A stretch of DNA of 42,767 nucleotides, taken from the NCBI GenBank assembly GCA_016208225.1, contig JACQYM010000109.1, positions 5,034 to 47,800 of the forward strand, read 5' to 3'. Positions 8,588-15,634 of the stretch are shown here, one piece after another (the stretch's first letter is position 1; each line of letters opens with the position of its first letter). The translations under genes and the position numbers were made by a program. This stretch comes from Deltaproteobacteria bacterium (GTDB taxonomy: Bacteria > Desulfobacterota > Desulfobulbia > Desulfobulbales > SURF-16). The notes beneath the pieces were generated by a model. The model had not been told where the DNA came from and did no database searches. It saw nothing but the letters and a program-made list of their open reading frames with translations.

Positions 8588-8650
8588 GTAGGAGCGGGTC
8601 TTGCCCGCGATGAAGAATTTTCACGGTGCTCTCTGGCTGCTCCGTGGCGA
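8588..8650. repeat. REP-like palindrome and adjoining CACGG/CCGTG hairpin
   Basis: GTAGGAGCGGGTCTTGCCCG followed by CGATGAAG (8588-8615) contains a GCGGG/CCCGC stem. From memory it closely resembles the REP sequences of Pseudomonas. The next 35 bases pair TTTTCACGG with CCGTGGCGAAAA and partly resemble the right half of the CACAGAG element near rodA. Confidence 0.55.
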
Positions 8651-8726
8651 AAAGGGCCCTCCCCGCCATGGCAAAGGTGTCCGTCGCCGGGAGGATGCGG
8701 TTAGTGAAGAGGCTTTCATGGCCATA

Positions 8727-8757
8727 CAACCGTCAACCGTCAACTGTAAACCGTAAC
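8727..8757. repeat. CAACCGT heptamer array
   Basis: Units CAACCGT, CAACCGT, CAACTGT, AAACCGT and AACC follow in seven-base register upstream of hemE. The run is short but exact in period. Confidence 0.75.
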
Positions 8758-8854
8758 CACCCTTGGCCGCCTGAATAATGAAGGGTAAATCCGGTTTTTC
8801 CGGAAGAACAAGTCAACCAGTCAATCGATCCACCAATCACTCAAGGAAAAAAGA

Positions 8855-9883
8855 ATGAATACAAATTTTCTCAAGGCATGCAGAGGGGAAGAAGTCAGCC
8901 ATACGCCGATCTGGATTATGCGGCAGGCGGGCCGTTATCTGCCTGATTATCATAAGGTGCGCGGCAAGGTTACGTTCCTTGAGCTCTGCAAAACTCCCGA
9001 GCTGGCGGCGGAAGTTACCCTGCAGCCGGTTGATATTCTCGGCGTTGACGCGGCGATTCTCTTTTCCGATATTCTGGTGGTGCTCGACGCCATGGGCATG
9101 GAGCTTGATTTCAGGGAAAAACAGGGGCCGGTGCTGCCTTCCCCCATCCGCAGCCGGGCCGATGTGGATCGCCTGATCGTGCCTGATCCGGTGGAGGGGC
9201 TCGGCTATGTCATGGACACCATCCGCCTGCTGCGCCGGGAACTGGCCCACAAGGTGCCGCTCATCGGCTTTTGCGGCGCCCCCTTTACCCTGGCCACCTA
9301 CATGGTGGAAGGCGGATCGTCGAAGAGTTTTTTCCAGACCAAGAAGATGATGTATGCCGAACCGGAGCTTTACGGGGCCATGCTTGACAAGGTCACCGAC
9401 TGTACCATCGCCTATCTGCAGGCCCAGGTGGAGGCCGGGGCCCAGGCTCTGCAGGTGTTTGATTCCTGGGCCGGCGCCCTGGCGCCCTGCGACTTTGAGG
9501 AGTTCGCCCTGCCCTATGTGAAAAAGATCATGGCGGCCCTGAAACCGGCCGGGGTACCGCTCATCTATTTTGCCAACAACGGCGCCACCCTGATGGAGCT
9601 GTCCAAAACCTGCGGTGCTGACGTGCAGGGGCTTGACTGGCGGGTGAATCTGGCCGATGCTGTCAAGGTTTTCGGGCCGGATATCGCGGTGCAGGGAAAT
9701 CTTGACCCCTGCGCCCTGCTGCTGCCCGAGGAGAAGCTGGAAAAACGGGTCGCCCGCATCCTGGCCGACGGCAAGGGTGCCCGGGGCCATATTTTCAACC
9801 TGGGCCATGGCATTCTGCCGGAAACCCCGCCGGAAAAGGCCAAGTTCCTGGTTGACACGGTGCATCGCCTGTCGGCCCGGTAA
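8855..9883 (+). CDS. hemE: Uroporphyrinogen decarboxylase
   Basis: The 342-residue protein has the HemE N-terminal signature [15 protein letters not shown], with the substrate-binding Arg residues at about 23-27, and the [12 protein letters not shown] segment carrying the catalytic Asp. Later family motifs are [17 protein letters not shown] and [14 protein letters not shown]. It decarboxylates the four acetate side chains of uroporphyrinogen III to give coproporphyrinogen III. It leads a compact plus-strand group with the HD-domain gene and hemH. Organisms using only the siroheme route to heme do not need hemE, so its presence with an AhbD-like gene is informative about the pathway. Confidence 0.97.
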   Translation: MNTNFLKACRGEEVSHTPIWIMRQAGRYLPDYHKVRGKVTFLELCKTPELAAEVTLQPVDILGVDAAILFSDILVVLDAMGMELDFREKQGPVLPSPIRSRADVDRLIVPDPVEGLGYVMDTIRLLRRELAHKVPLIGFCGAPFTLATYMVEGGSSKSFFQTKKMMYAEPELYGAMLDKVTDCTIAYLQAQVEAGAQALQVFDSWAGALAPCDFEEFALPYVKKIMAALKPAGVPLIYFANNGATLMELSKTCGADVQGLDWRVNLADAVKVFGPDIAVQGNLDPCALLLPEEKLEKRVARILADGKGARGHIFNLGHGILPETPPEKAKFLVDTVHRLSAR

Positions 9884-9905
9884 ACGGCGGGCAAGGGGGG
9901 GCGGC

Positions 9906-10466
9906 ATGATACCCACGGTAGAGACCTGTCTGCAGCTGATGGATGAGCACCGGATGCTCGACAACATCAGGGAGCACTCCAGGGTGGTGGCCAGGGTGGC
10001 CGAATTGATCACCACCGGGCTCAGGCAGCAGGGAGAGACGCTTGACCTTGACCTGATCACCGCCGGGGCCCTGCTCCATGACATTGCCAAAACTCATTGT
10101 CTGGACAGCCGCTGCGACCATGCCAAGGTGGGCAGCGCCATCTGCCGGGACCTTGGTTTCCATGAAACCGCCGAGATTGTGGCCGAGCACGTGCTGCTGA
10201 AAAGCAACGGCAGCGGCCCGGTCACGGAAAAGGAAATCGTCTATTACGCCGACAAACGGGTCAACCATGACCGGGTTGTCAGTCTCCATGAGCGGCTGGA
10301 CTATATCCTGGATCGCTATGCCCGCAATGACGAGGTGCGTCAGGAGCTGATCCGCCAGAATTTCGATAAATGCCTCGTTGTGGAGCAACGGGTTTTTGCC
10401 GCCCTTGATTTCAGGCCTGAGCAGGTGGCCGCACTTGTCATGTCCCGCAGGGATTGGAGGGTTTAA
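9906..10466 (+). CDS. HD-domain phosphohydrolase-like protein
   Basis: The true start is the ATG at 9906 (GGGGGGGCGG just upstream); the track extends the frame back into hemE. The 186-residue protein has an HD-superfamily core: NIREHSRVVARVAELI with the first His, then GALLHDIAK with the His-Asp pair, then DHAKVGS and AEHVLL supplying later metal ligands. HD proteins are metal-dependent phosphohydrolases, often acting on nucleotides. The substrate cannot be told. It sits 22 bp after hemE and ends directly against hemH (no gap), so it is co-transcribed with heme genes, but a direct heme role is not shown. Confidence 0.85.
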   Translation: MIPTVETCLQLMDEHRMLDNIREHSRVVARVAELITTGLRQQGETLDLDLITAGALLHDIAKTHCLDSRCDHAKVGSAICRDLGFHETAEIVAEHVLLKSNGSGPVTEKEIVYYADKRVNHDRVVSLHERLDYILDRYARNDEVRQELIRQNFDKCLVVEQRVFAALDFRPEQVAALVMSRRDWRV

Positions 10467-11258
10467 ATGGATGATCAGGCGCAGAACGCCATCGCTGTTA
10501 TACTCCTGAATCTGGGCGGCCCGGAGCGGCTGCAGGATGTGGAGCCGTTTCTGTTCAACCTCTTTGCCGACCGCCGCATTATCCGGCTTGGTCCGGCATT
10601 GCTGCAGAAGACCCTGCAGCAGCTCGCCGACCTGAACATCTCCCGCATTATCGCCCTGACCCTCTACCCCCATTACTCCAAGGCCACCACCGGTTCTTCC
10701 CTGGATGATCTGCGCGAGGCGGCCGCCGCCTTCCCTGCCTTTTTCGATATCGCGGAAATAGCCGCCTGGCCGGATCAGCCCGATTACATCAACTGCCTGG
10801 CTGCCGCCATTCAGGCCGGCATGCGGCAGTTCGGCGGAGAGGATACCCAGCTCGTCTACAGCGCCCACAGCCTGCCGGTGCAGTTTATTGAGGAGGGCGA
10901 CCCGTATCTGGATGATATGCAGAAAACGATCAGGGGGGTGGAGAAGATCACCGGCCTGGCCGGCCATCTCTGCTTTCAGAGCAGAAGCGGCCCGGTTGAA
11001 TGGCTCTCCCCGTCAACCCCGGAAATGCTGGAAAAACTGGCGGCCCAGGGCTGCAGGAAGGTGTTGATGGTGCCCATCAGTTTTGTCTCCGACCATGTGG
11101 AAACCCTGTACGAGATTGATATCCAGTACCGGGAAATGGCCGAGGAACTGGGCATGACCCTGAAACGGACCGAATCCCTGAACGTCATGCCCCGCTTCAT
11201 CACCGGCTTGAAGACCCTGGTTGAGGCGGCCGCCCGGCAGCAGAACTGGCTGGCGTAA
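10467..11258 (+). CDS. hemH: Ferrochelatase-family protein with an internal deletion of about 60 residues
   Basis: The ends of the family are clear: LLNLGGPERLQDVEPFLFNLF at the N terminus, ALTLYPHYSKATTGSS, the catalytic-His motif SAHSLP (H134), and PISFVSDHVETLYEID carrying the conserved Glu (E212). However, the protein is only 263 residues rather than about 320. After RLGPALLQ (residues 40-47) it jumps straight to TLQQLADLNISRIIAL. The segment that normally carries the AIGGxSPL and AMRYWxP motifs is missing in frame. CTGCAG occurs on both sides of the junction (10602 and 10614). Ferrochelatase inserts Fe2+ into protoporphyrin or coproporphyrin. Whether this version is active is doubtful, and an assembly collapse is possible. 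Confidence 0.85.
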   Translation: MDDQAQNAIAVILLNLGGPERLQDVEPFLFNLFADRRIIRLGPALLQKTLQQLADLNISRIIALTLYPHYSKATTGSSLDDLREAAAAFPAFFDIAEIAAWPDQPDYINCLAAAIQAGMRQFGGEDTQLVYSAHSLPVQFIEEGDPYLDDMQKTIRGVEKITGLAGHLCFQSRSGPVEWLSPSTPEMLEKLAAQGCRKVLMVPISFVSDHVETLYEIDIQYREMAEELGMTLKRTESLNVMPRFITGLKTLVEAAARQQNWLA

Positions 11259-11265
11259 ACCTTTC

Positions 11266-11283
11266 CACTGTCGCATGACAGTG
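11266..11283. promoter_or_regulatory. Hairpin just after hemH (CACTGTC-GCAT-GACAGTG)
   Basis: A perfect 7-bp stem with a GCAT loop starts 7 bp past the hemH stop. No T tract follows. It may stabilise the hemH mRNA end or act as a weak terminator. Confidence 0.5.
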
Positions 11284-11294
11284 TAGCATGGCCC

Positions 11295-11359
11295 TGCCAC
11301 ACAATGTGTGGCACGCCGCATCTCGTGCCACACATTCCTTTTTGTCCGTTCTGCCACAC
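11295..11359. promoter_or_regulatory. Candidate enhancer-binding sites (TGCCACAC palindrome and two half sites)
   Basis: TGCCACAC-AAT-GTGTGGCA (11295-11313) is a perfect palindrome. The same TGCCACAC or TGCCACA half site repeats at 11326 and 11352. They lie about 60-125 bp upstream of the sigma-54 promoter match at 11420, the usual distance range for bacterial enhancer-binding protein sites. The cognate activator is not in the window. Confidence 0.55.
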
Positions 11360-11419
11360 CAAACAAATAGCTTTATATTATCAATATGTTGCCTGGTAAA
11401 TGCCATGTGCCGACGCCTG

Positions 11420-11437
11420 TGGCACGTCTGCTGCATT
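11420..11437 (+). promoter_or_regulatory. Sigma-54 promoter (TGGCACG-N4-CTGCA)
   Basis: TGGCACGTCTGCTGCAT matches the sigma-54 consensus (TGGCACG, four bases, TTGCW) at all but one position. The invariant GG (11421-11422) and GC (11433-11434) are ten bases apart. Transcription would begin near 11446, about 50 bases before the ATG of the 72-aa ORF. Confidence 0.75.
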
Positions 11438-11466
11438 TCTTTAAATTAAAAAATAGAAATGCAGCA
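11429..11466. promoter_or_regulatory. 12-bp inverted repeat spanning the sigma-54 -12 element
   Basis: TGCTGCATTTCT (11429-11440) pairs exactly with AGAAATGCAGCA (11455-11466) around a 14-base AT-only loop. The left arm includes the promoter's GC element, and the predicted start site lies in the loop. It could be an operator or a cruciform. Confidence 0.65.
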
Positions 11467-11496
11467 CCTCTTGAAAGGGACAAAGGGGGGACGGTC

Positions 11497-11715
11497 ATGA
11501 AAAAGAGAACTGAAAACAAGGCATGCACCGCAGTCATCGACAGATACGATTATGATGAAGATATTGCTGAAGCAGCAAGTCATGTCGGGACGGGCACAAT
11601 TTTTAATCTCTGCGCGCTGATCGGCGCCTGGGGGGTTACCTGTCTGGGCAGCGCCGTCGTCCAGTTCGGCATCGCTACAATGGTGAAAGGCTGGTTTGCC
11701 GGCATCACGGGGTAA
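11497..11715 (+). CDS. Small hydrophobic protein of unknown function (72 aa)
   Basis: The track's frame begins at 11386, upstream of the predicted transcript start; the likely start is the ATG at 11497, preceded by AAAGGGGGG. The N-terminal 30 residues are charged (KKRTENK, then the acidic YDYDEDIAE). Residues from about 33 onward are a continuous hydrophobic stretch (IFNLCALIGAWGVTCLGS...) predicted to span the membrane, ending WFAGITG. I do not recognise a family. Its own sigma-54 promoter upstream and an intrinsic terminator downstream make it an independent, regulated one-gene unit, and argue that it is a real gene rather than a chance ORF. Confidence 0.65.
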   Translation: MKKRTENKACTAVIDRYDYDEDIAEAASHVGTGTIFNLCALIGAWGVTCLGSAVVQFGIATMVKGWFAGITG

Positions 11716-11745
11716 AGATCTGGAAACGGCTTCGTAAAAAGTCTT

Positions 11746-11841
11746 TTTTCACCACAGAGCACACAGAGATCACAGAGAAATAATATTTAGTACAGCTAGT
11801 TATCTCTGTGGGCTCTGGGCGCTCCGTGGTTGATTTTCAGT
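11746..11841 (+). repeat. CACAGAG hairpin element, copy 1
   Basis: TTTCACCACAGAGCACACAG begins a run of CACAGAG units. An AT-rich loop follows, then the inverted TCTCTGTGGGCTCTG run ending CCGTGGTTGATTTTC. The element is nearly identical to the reverse complement of 13102-13199. It lies in the 3' region of the 72-aa gene, before its terminator. Confidence 0.85.
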
Positions 11842-11867
11842 TCCTGCGAGTTCGTCACATATGCTTA

Positions 11868-11891
11868 AAGCACCCCGTGGGGTGTTTTTTT
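11868..11891 (+). terminator. Intrinsic terminator after the 72-aa gene
   Basis: AAAG precedes a CACCC-CGTG-GGGTG stem-loop followed by seven T residues. It terminates plus-strand transcription from the sigma-54 unit before the convergent rodA end. Confidence 0.85.
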
Positions 11892-11937
11892 CACTCCTCA
11901 CTCCTTACTCCTTACTCCTTACTCTTCACTCTCACTT
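11891..11937. repeat. ACTCCTT/ACTCCTC heptamer array
   Basis: Seven-base units TCACTCC, TCACTCC, TTACTCC, TTACTCC, TTACTCT and TCACTCT run from the terminator T tract to within about 14 bp of the rodA stop codon. Confidence 0.85.
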
Positions 11938-11950
11938 TACCTGCTCAAGC

Positions 11951-13063
11951 TTACCCCGGCACCTGATAGCGCCGCATGCGGACGCTGATCAGGATGCCGA
12001 TGCCGGCCATGGTGGTGATCAGCGATGAGCCGCCGTAGCTGAACAGGGGCAGCGGCATGCCGACCACGGGCAGCATGCCCATGACCATGGCCAGATTGAT
12101 GAATGCCTGCCAGAAGATAAGCGACACCACGCCGATGCTGAGCAGGGTGCCGAATTTGTCCCGGGAGGAGACGGCGCTGTTCAGCCCCCAGAGGATGAGA
12201 AAAAAATAGATGAAGAGGAACAGGGACGAGCCGATAAAGCCGAATTCCTCGGCCCAGATGGAAAAGGCGAAATCCGTGTGCCGTTCCGGCAGAAAGTCGA
12301 GATGGCCCTGGGTACCCTCCAGATAGCCTTTGCCGGAGAACAGACCGCTGCCCACCGCGATCTTGGATTGCATGATATGATAGCCGGTTTTCAGGGGATC
12401 GGCCTCGGGGTTCAGAAAGGTTTCAATGCGCTGGCGCTGGTATGGTTTGAGGATGAATTTCCAGGCAATGGGGACAAGGGAGGCGCATGTTCCCAGCAGG
12501 ATGCTCAATGTCTGCCATTTGAGTTTGACAAAAAGGGTCATGGAGACAAAGATAAAGCCCAGCATGAGCGCCGTGCCCAGATCCGGCTGTTTCAGGATGA
12601 GCAGAAAGGGCACCAGTGTCAGGGTAATGGGAATGGCCAGTTCCATGAGGGTGAAGCCCTTGCCGGTGTCCTTGCGGGAGTAATAGCTCGCCAGGGTGAT
12701 GACCAGCATCAGTTTGGCCGGCTCGGAGGGCTGCAGGTTAAAAAAACCGAGATTGATCCAGCGCTGCGCCCCTGACAGGGTTTTGCCCATGATGAGGGCA
12801 TAGAGCAGCAGCAGACAGATGAGCCCGTACATCGGATAATTCCAGGCCATGAAAAGACGGTAATCGACGCTGATGATGGCCAGGACCAGTCCCATGCCCA
12901 TGATGAAATAGTAGAGCTGCTTGATGTAGACCGGGGTGCCCGGGGGTTTGTCCGGGTAGATGGCGCTGTAGAGGTTCATCAGGCACATGGTGGCAATGAG
13001 CGCCAGCCAGATGAGGATGATCCAGTCAAAATGCTGCAGAAGTCGTCTGTCAAAGCGTATCAT
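11951..13063 (-). CDS. rodA: Peptidoglycan glycosyltransferase RodA (SEDS family)
   Basis: The 370-residue polytopic membrane protein has about ten hydrophobic segments. SEDS motifs include GAQRWINLGFFNLQPSEPAKL, LKQPDLGTALM and the C-terminal GMPLPLFSYGGSSLITTM. RodA polymerises glycan strands from lipid II in the elongasome, paired with the PBP2 transpeptidase encoded just upstream. It is the last gene of the mreBCD-mrdA-rodA cluster. The 139-bp gap separating it from mrdA is filled by a CACAGAG hairpin element, unlike the tight spacing of the rest of the operon. A second, inverted copy lies past the rodA end. The ribosome-binding site is weak (CGAGA). Confidence 0.97.
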   Translation of the reverse strand: MIRFDRRLLQHFDWIILIWLALIATMCLMNLYSAIYPDKPPGTPVYIKQLYYFIMGMGLVLAIISVDYRLFMAWNYPMYGLICLLLLYALIMGKTLSGAQRWINLGFFNLQPSEPAKLMLVITLASYYSRKDTGKGFTLMELAIPITLTLVPFLLILKQPDLGTALMLGFIFVSMTLFVKLKWQTLSILLGTCASLVPIAWKFILKPYQRQRIETFLNPEADPLKTGYHIMQSKIAVGSGLFSGKGYLEGTQGHLDFLPERHTDFAFSIWAEEFGFIGSSLFLFIYFFLILWGLNSAVSSRDKFGTLLSIGVVSLIFWQAFINLAMVMGMLPVVGMPLPLFSYGGSSLITTMAGIGILISVRMRRYQVPG

Positions 13064-13101
13064 GATATCTCGAAATTAATAACTGCGCAGGTCGATAGTA
13101 T

Positions 13102-13199
13102 GAAAATTAACCACAGAGAGCACAGAGCCCACAGAGATGATGAATCGTAAATAAAAAATATTTTCTCTGTGATCTCTGTGTGCTCTGTGGTGAAACCGA
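13102..13199 (-). repeat. CACAGAG hairpin element, copy 2 (inverted relative to copy 1)
   Basis: Read on the minus strand, this begins TTTCACCACAGAGCACACAG like copy 1 and continues with ATCACAGAGAAA, an AT-rich loop, then TCTCTGTGGGCTCTGTG and TGTGGTTAATTTTC. The arms match copy 1 closely while the loops differ. It occupies the mrdA-rodA gap and could form a stem of about 30 bp in the operon mRNA. Confidence 0.85.
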
Positions 13200-13202
13200 A
13201 GT

Positions 13203-15071
13203 TTACGGTGTCGGCGCATCCCCGTTTTTCTCTTTAAAATACATTTCCAGTATCTGTTTGGCAATGGGCGCCGCCACCGAGCCGCCGTGGCCGCTGTGTT
13301 CCACCAGCACGGTCACGGCGATTTCCGGTTTTTCCGCCGGGGCAAAGCAGGTGAACCAGGCGTGGTCCTTGTATTTCCGGGGCAGCTGCGACTCCGGGAT
13401 GCTCTTGAACTTGGCCATGCGCACAACCTGGGCGGTTCCGGTTTTGCCGCCCACAATAATGTTTTCCATTTTAGCGCTGGTGGCGGTGCCGTGTCTGGTG
13501 TTCACGGCATCGATCAGCCCTCTGACGATAAACTCCCGATCCTGGGCCGAACCATTAACCTTGCCGAGCAGCTTGGGCTCGATTTTTTTCATGGTGGAGC
13601 CGTCCGGGTCCTTGATTGCCTCAATAATCTGCGGCTTGTAGAGCTTGCCGCCATTGACGATGGCTGCGGTCATGCGGCAGATCTGCAGCGGGGTCGCCAG
13701 ATTGAAACCCTGGCCGATGGCCACGGACAGTGTTTCGCCGTCCTGCCACTTCTCGTTTTTTTTCATCTTTTTCCAGGCAGAGGTCGGGACCAGTCCCGGT
13801 TTTTCATGCTCCAGCTCAATGCCCGTTTTTTTGCCCAGGCCAAGACTCTCCGCATAGGCGGCAAGGCGGTCCACGCCGACCTTCTGTCCCACCTGGTAAA
13901 AATAGACGTCGCAGGATTCGGAAAGGGCGCGCTGCAGGCTGATTGCCCCGTGCCCTGATTTTTTCCAGCAGCCGTAACGGCGATTATACATATGGAGTCC
14001 GCCGTTGCAGTAGAAAGTGGTCTGCGGGTTGATGACCTTTTCCGACAGGCCGGCCAGGGCGGTGATGATTTTGTAGGTTGAGCCCGGCGGATACTGGCCC
14101 TGCACCGATTTGTCGACCAGGGTATGCAGGGGATCGTTGAGCAGCTCCTGCCATACCCTGGTCGAGATGCCGCCGATGAACTCGTCAAGCTTGAGCGAGG
14201 GGGCGCTGGCAATGGCCAGCAGTTTCCCGGTGTTGACATCCATGGCCACCGCTGCTCCCGCGATCCCTTCCATCGCCTTTTCCGCGGTGTTCTGCAGATC
14301 GATATCCAGGGTCAGCTGCAGATCGTTGCCCGGCATCGGGTCCTGGTGCTGGAGGACCTGCTGTTCAAAGCCGAGGACATCCACCTCAAGGTAGCGGAAT
14401 CCTTTCTCGCCCCGCAGTTCATTTTCAAAAATCTTTTCAATACCCATTTTGCCGATCGGATCACCGCCCTGGTATTTGTTGTATTTGAGGGCCTCAAGCT
14501 CGGTTTTGCTGATCTGTCCCAGATAACCGATGAGGTGCGATGCCATATTGCCGTAAAGGTAATCGCGGCTCGGCACCGCCTCCACCCGCACGCCCGGCAG
14601 TTCAAGGTGATGATTCTCGATGTAGACCAGGGTTTTCCAGTCAATATCCTCTTTGATCAGGATGGGCATATAGCGGGGCTGCCCGGCTGCCTCGCGGATG
14701 CTGGTCAGCAGATTGGAAATATCTTCATTTAATATCTGGGAGAGACGTTTGGTCACCTCATCCGGGTTGGGTGCGTCCTCCTTGGTCCAGAGCAGATTGA
14801 AATAGGGGCGGTTGGTAATGATGACCCGGCCGAACCGGTCAAGGATATTGCCGCGCGGCGCCTGGGTCTGCTGGATGCGGATCCGGTTGTTTTCGGAAAG
14901 TTTTACATACTCTTCCCCGTTTTTGATCTGCAGAAACCAGAGGCGGGCGACCAGCAGGGCGATAAAAACGATGATGACGATGGTGGCGATTTCCACCCGT
15001 TTTTTGAGGACAATAAGCTCCTCTTCATCAATTTTATGTATTTTTTCGACGGCGCGGCGGATTCTGGGCAT
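13203..15071 (-). CDS. mrdA: Penicillin-binding protein 2 (elongasome transpeptidase)
   Basis: The 622-residue class B PBP has one N-terminal membrane anchor (about residues 28-50). A pedestal follows with RGNILDRFGRVIITN, then a transpeptidase domain with the SxxK motif PPGSTYK near residue 330, the SxN-position motif in LSESCDVYFYQVG, and the KTG motif GGKTGTAQV near residue 542. It cross-links side-wall peptidoglycan and activates RodA. The Cys in SESCD where SxN is usual is also seen in other PBP2 proteins. It starts 24 bp after mreD and belongs to the mre operon. Confidence 0.97.
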   Translation of the reverse strand: MPRIRRAVEKIHKIDEEELIVLKKRVEIATIVIIVFIALLVARLWFLQIKNGEEYVKLSENNRIRIQQTQAPRGNILDRFGRVIITNRPYFNLLWTKEDAPNPDEVTKRLSQILNEDISNLLTSIREAAGQPRYMPILIKEDIDWKTLVYIENHHLELPGVRVEAVPSRDYLYGNMASHLIGYLGQISKTELEALKYNKYQGGDPIGKMGIEKIFENELRGEKGFRYLEVDVLGFEQQVLQHQDPMPGNDLQLTLDIDLQNTAEKAMEGIAGAAVAMDVNTGKLLAIASAPSLKLDEFIGGISTRVWQELLNDPLHTLVDKSVQGQYPPGSTYKIITALAGLSEKVINPQTTFYCNGGLHMYNRRYGCWKKSGHGAISLQRALSESCDVYFYQVGQKVGVDRLAAYAESLGLGKKTGIELEHEKPGLVPTSAWKKMKKNEKWQDGETLSVAIGQGFNLATPLQICRMTAAIVNGGKLYKPQIIEAIKDPDGSTMKKIEPKLLGKVNGSAQDREFIVRGLIDAVNTRHGTATSAKMENIIVGGKTGTAQVVRMAKFKSIPESQLPRKYKDHAWFTCFAPAEKPEIAVTVLVEHSGHGGSVAAPIAKQILEMYFKEKNGDAPTP

Positions 15072-15095
15072 GGGCGGGAAATGGGGGAAACCAGG

Positions 15096-15632
15096 TTAAT
15101 CCCTGAAGGTATTTTTGTGTTTCGGCCGCAGAAAAAACAGTCCGGACTTCTTGGGGGACAGCAAGGTGTCAAAGGCCTCAAACACGTTGAACATCGGCAT
15201 GGTGATCAGGCCCAGCAGCAGGGTCTGCAGCAGAATGTCCTTCCAGTACCACGGCAGTTCGTTTTCCGGGGCCAGGAAGGTGGCAAAGGAATAGAGCAGG
15301 CTGTTGGCGAACAGAAAACTGGCAAGCACCAGGGGAATGCGATGGACCACCTCCTGAATGGCCAGTTTTTTCGCCAGACCATGGAGCACAAAAAAGAGCA
15401 GCAGGTAGGTGATCGGATAGATGCCCAGAAAAATTCCGGAGAAAATATCCATGACCAGTCCCAGCAGCAGGAGCAGCAGGGCGCCGTGCACCAGTTCGAG
15501 ACGCATGGCCGTAAAGACGATCAGCACGAAAAAGGGATCAGGGGTGCCGATCCAGTCCGGCAGAATGGTCAGCAGGGAGGTCTGCACCACAAGCAGAAAG
15601 ACGCCGAGAAAAAAATAGGAGATGACAGGCAT
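15096..15632 (-). CDS. mreD: Rod shape-determining membrane protein MreD
   Basis: The 178-residue hydrophobic protein has five to six predicted membrane segments and typical MreD features: QTSLLTILPDWIGTPDPFFVL near the N terminus and VMDIFSGIFLGIYPITYLLLF in the middle. MreD sits with MreC and RodA in the elongasome that directs side-wall synthesis. Only 2 bp separate it from mreC, and it overlaps nothing downstream. Sequence conservation is low in this family, so the assignment rests strongly on position between mreC and mrdA. Confidence 0.93.
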   Translation of the reverse strand: MPVISYFFLGVFLLVVQTSLLTILPDWIGTPDPFFVLIVFTAMRLELVHGALLLLLLGLVMDIFSGIFLGIYPITYLLLFFVLHGLAKKLAIQEVVHRIPLVLASFLFANSLLYSFATFLAPENELPWYWKDILLQTLLLGLITMPMFNVFEAFDTLLSPKKSGLFFLRPKHKNTFRD

Positions 15633-15634
15633 GA

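Larger units (their letters stand above)
8534..8854. other. Repeat-filled 321-bp gap between ahbD-like gene and hemE
   Basis: No gene is apparent. The gap holds, in order, the AGGCAAT array, the REP-like palindrome, a CAACCGT heptamer array (8727-8757) and an eight-base-period AGTCAACC-like run just before the hemE ribosome-binding site (AAGGAAAAAAGA before the ATG). A hemE promoter could lie in 8660-8720, but I cannot identify one convincingly. Confidence 0.7.

Noticed and set aside
13076-13264. A 62-aa minus-strand ORF across the CACAGAG element
   Set aside because: It is made almost wholly of the repeat's own sequence and overlaps the mrdA end.
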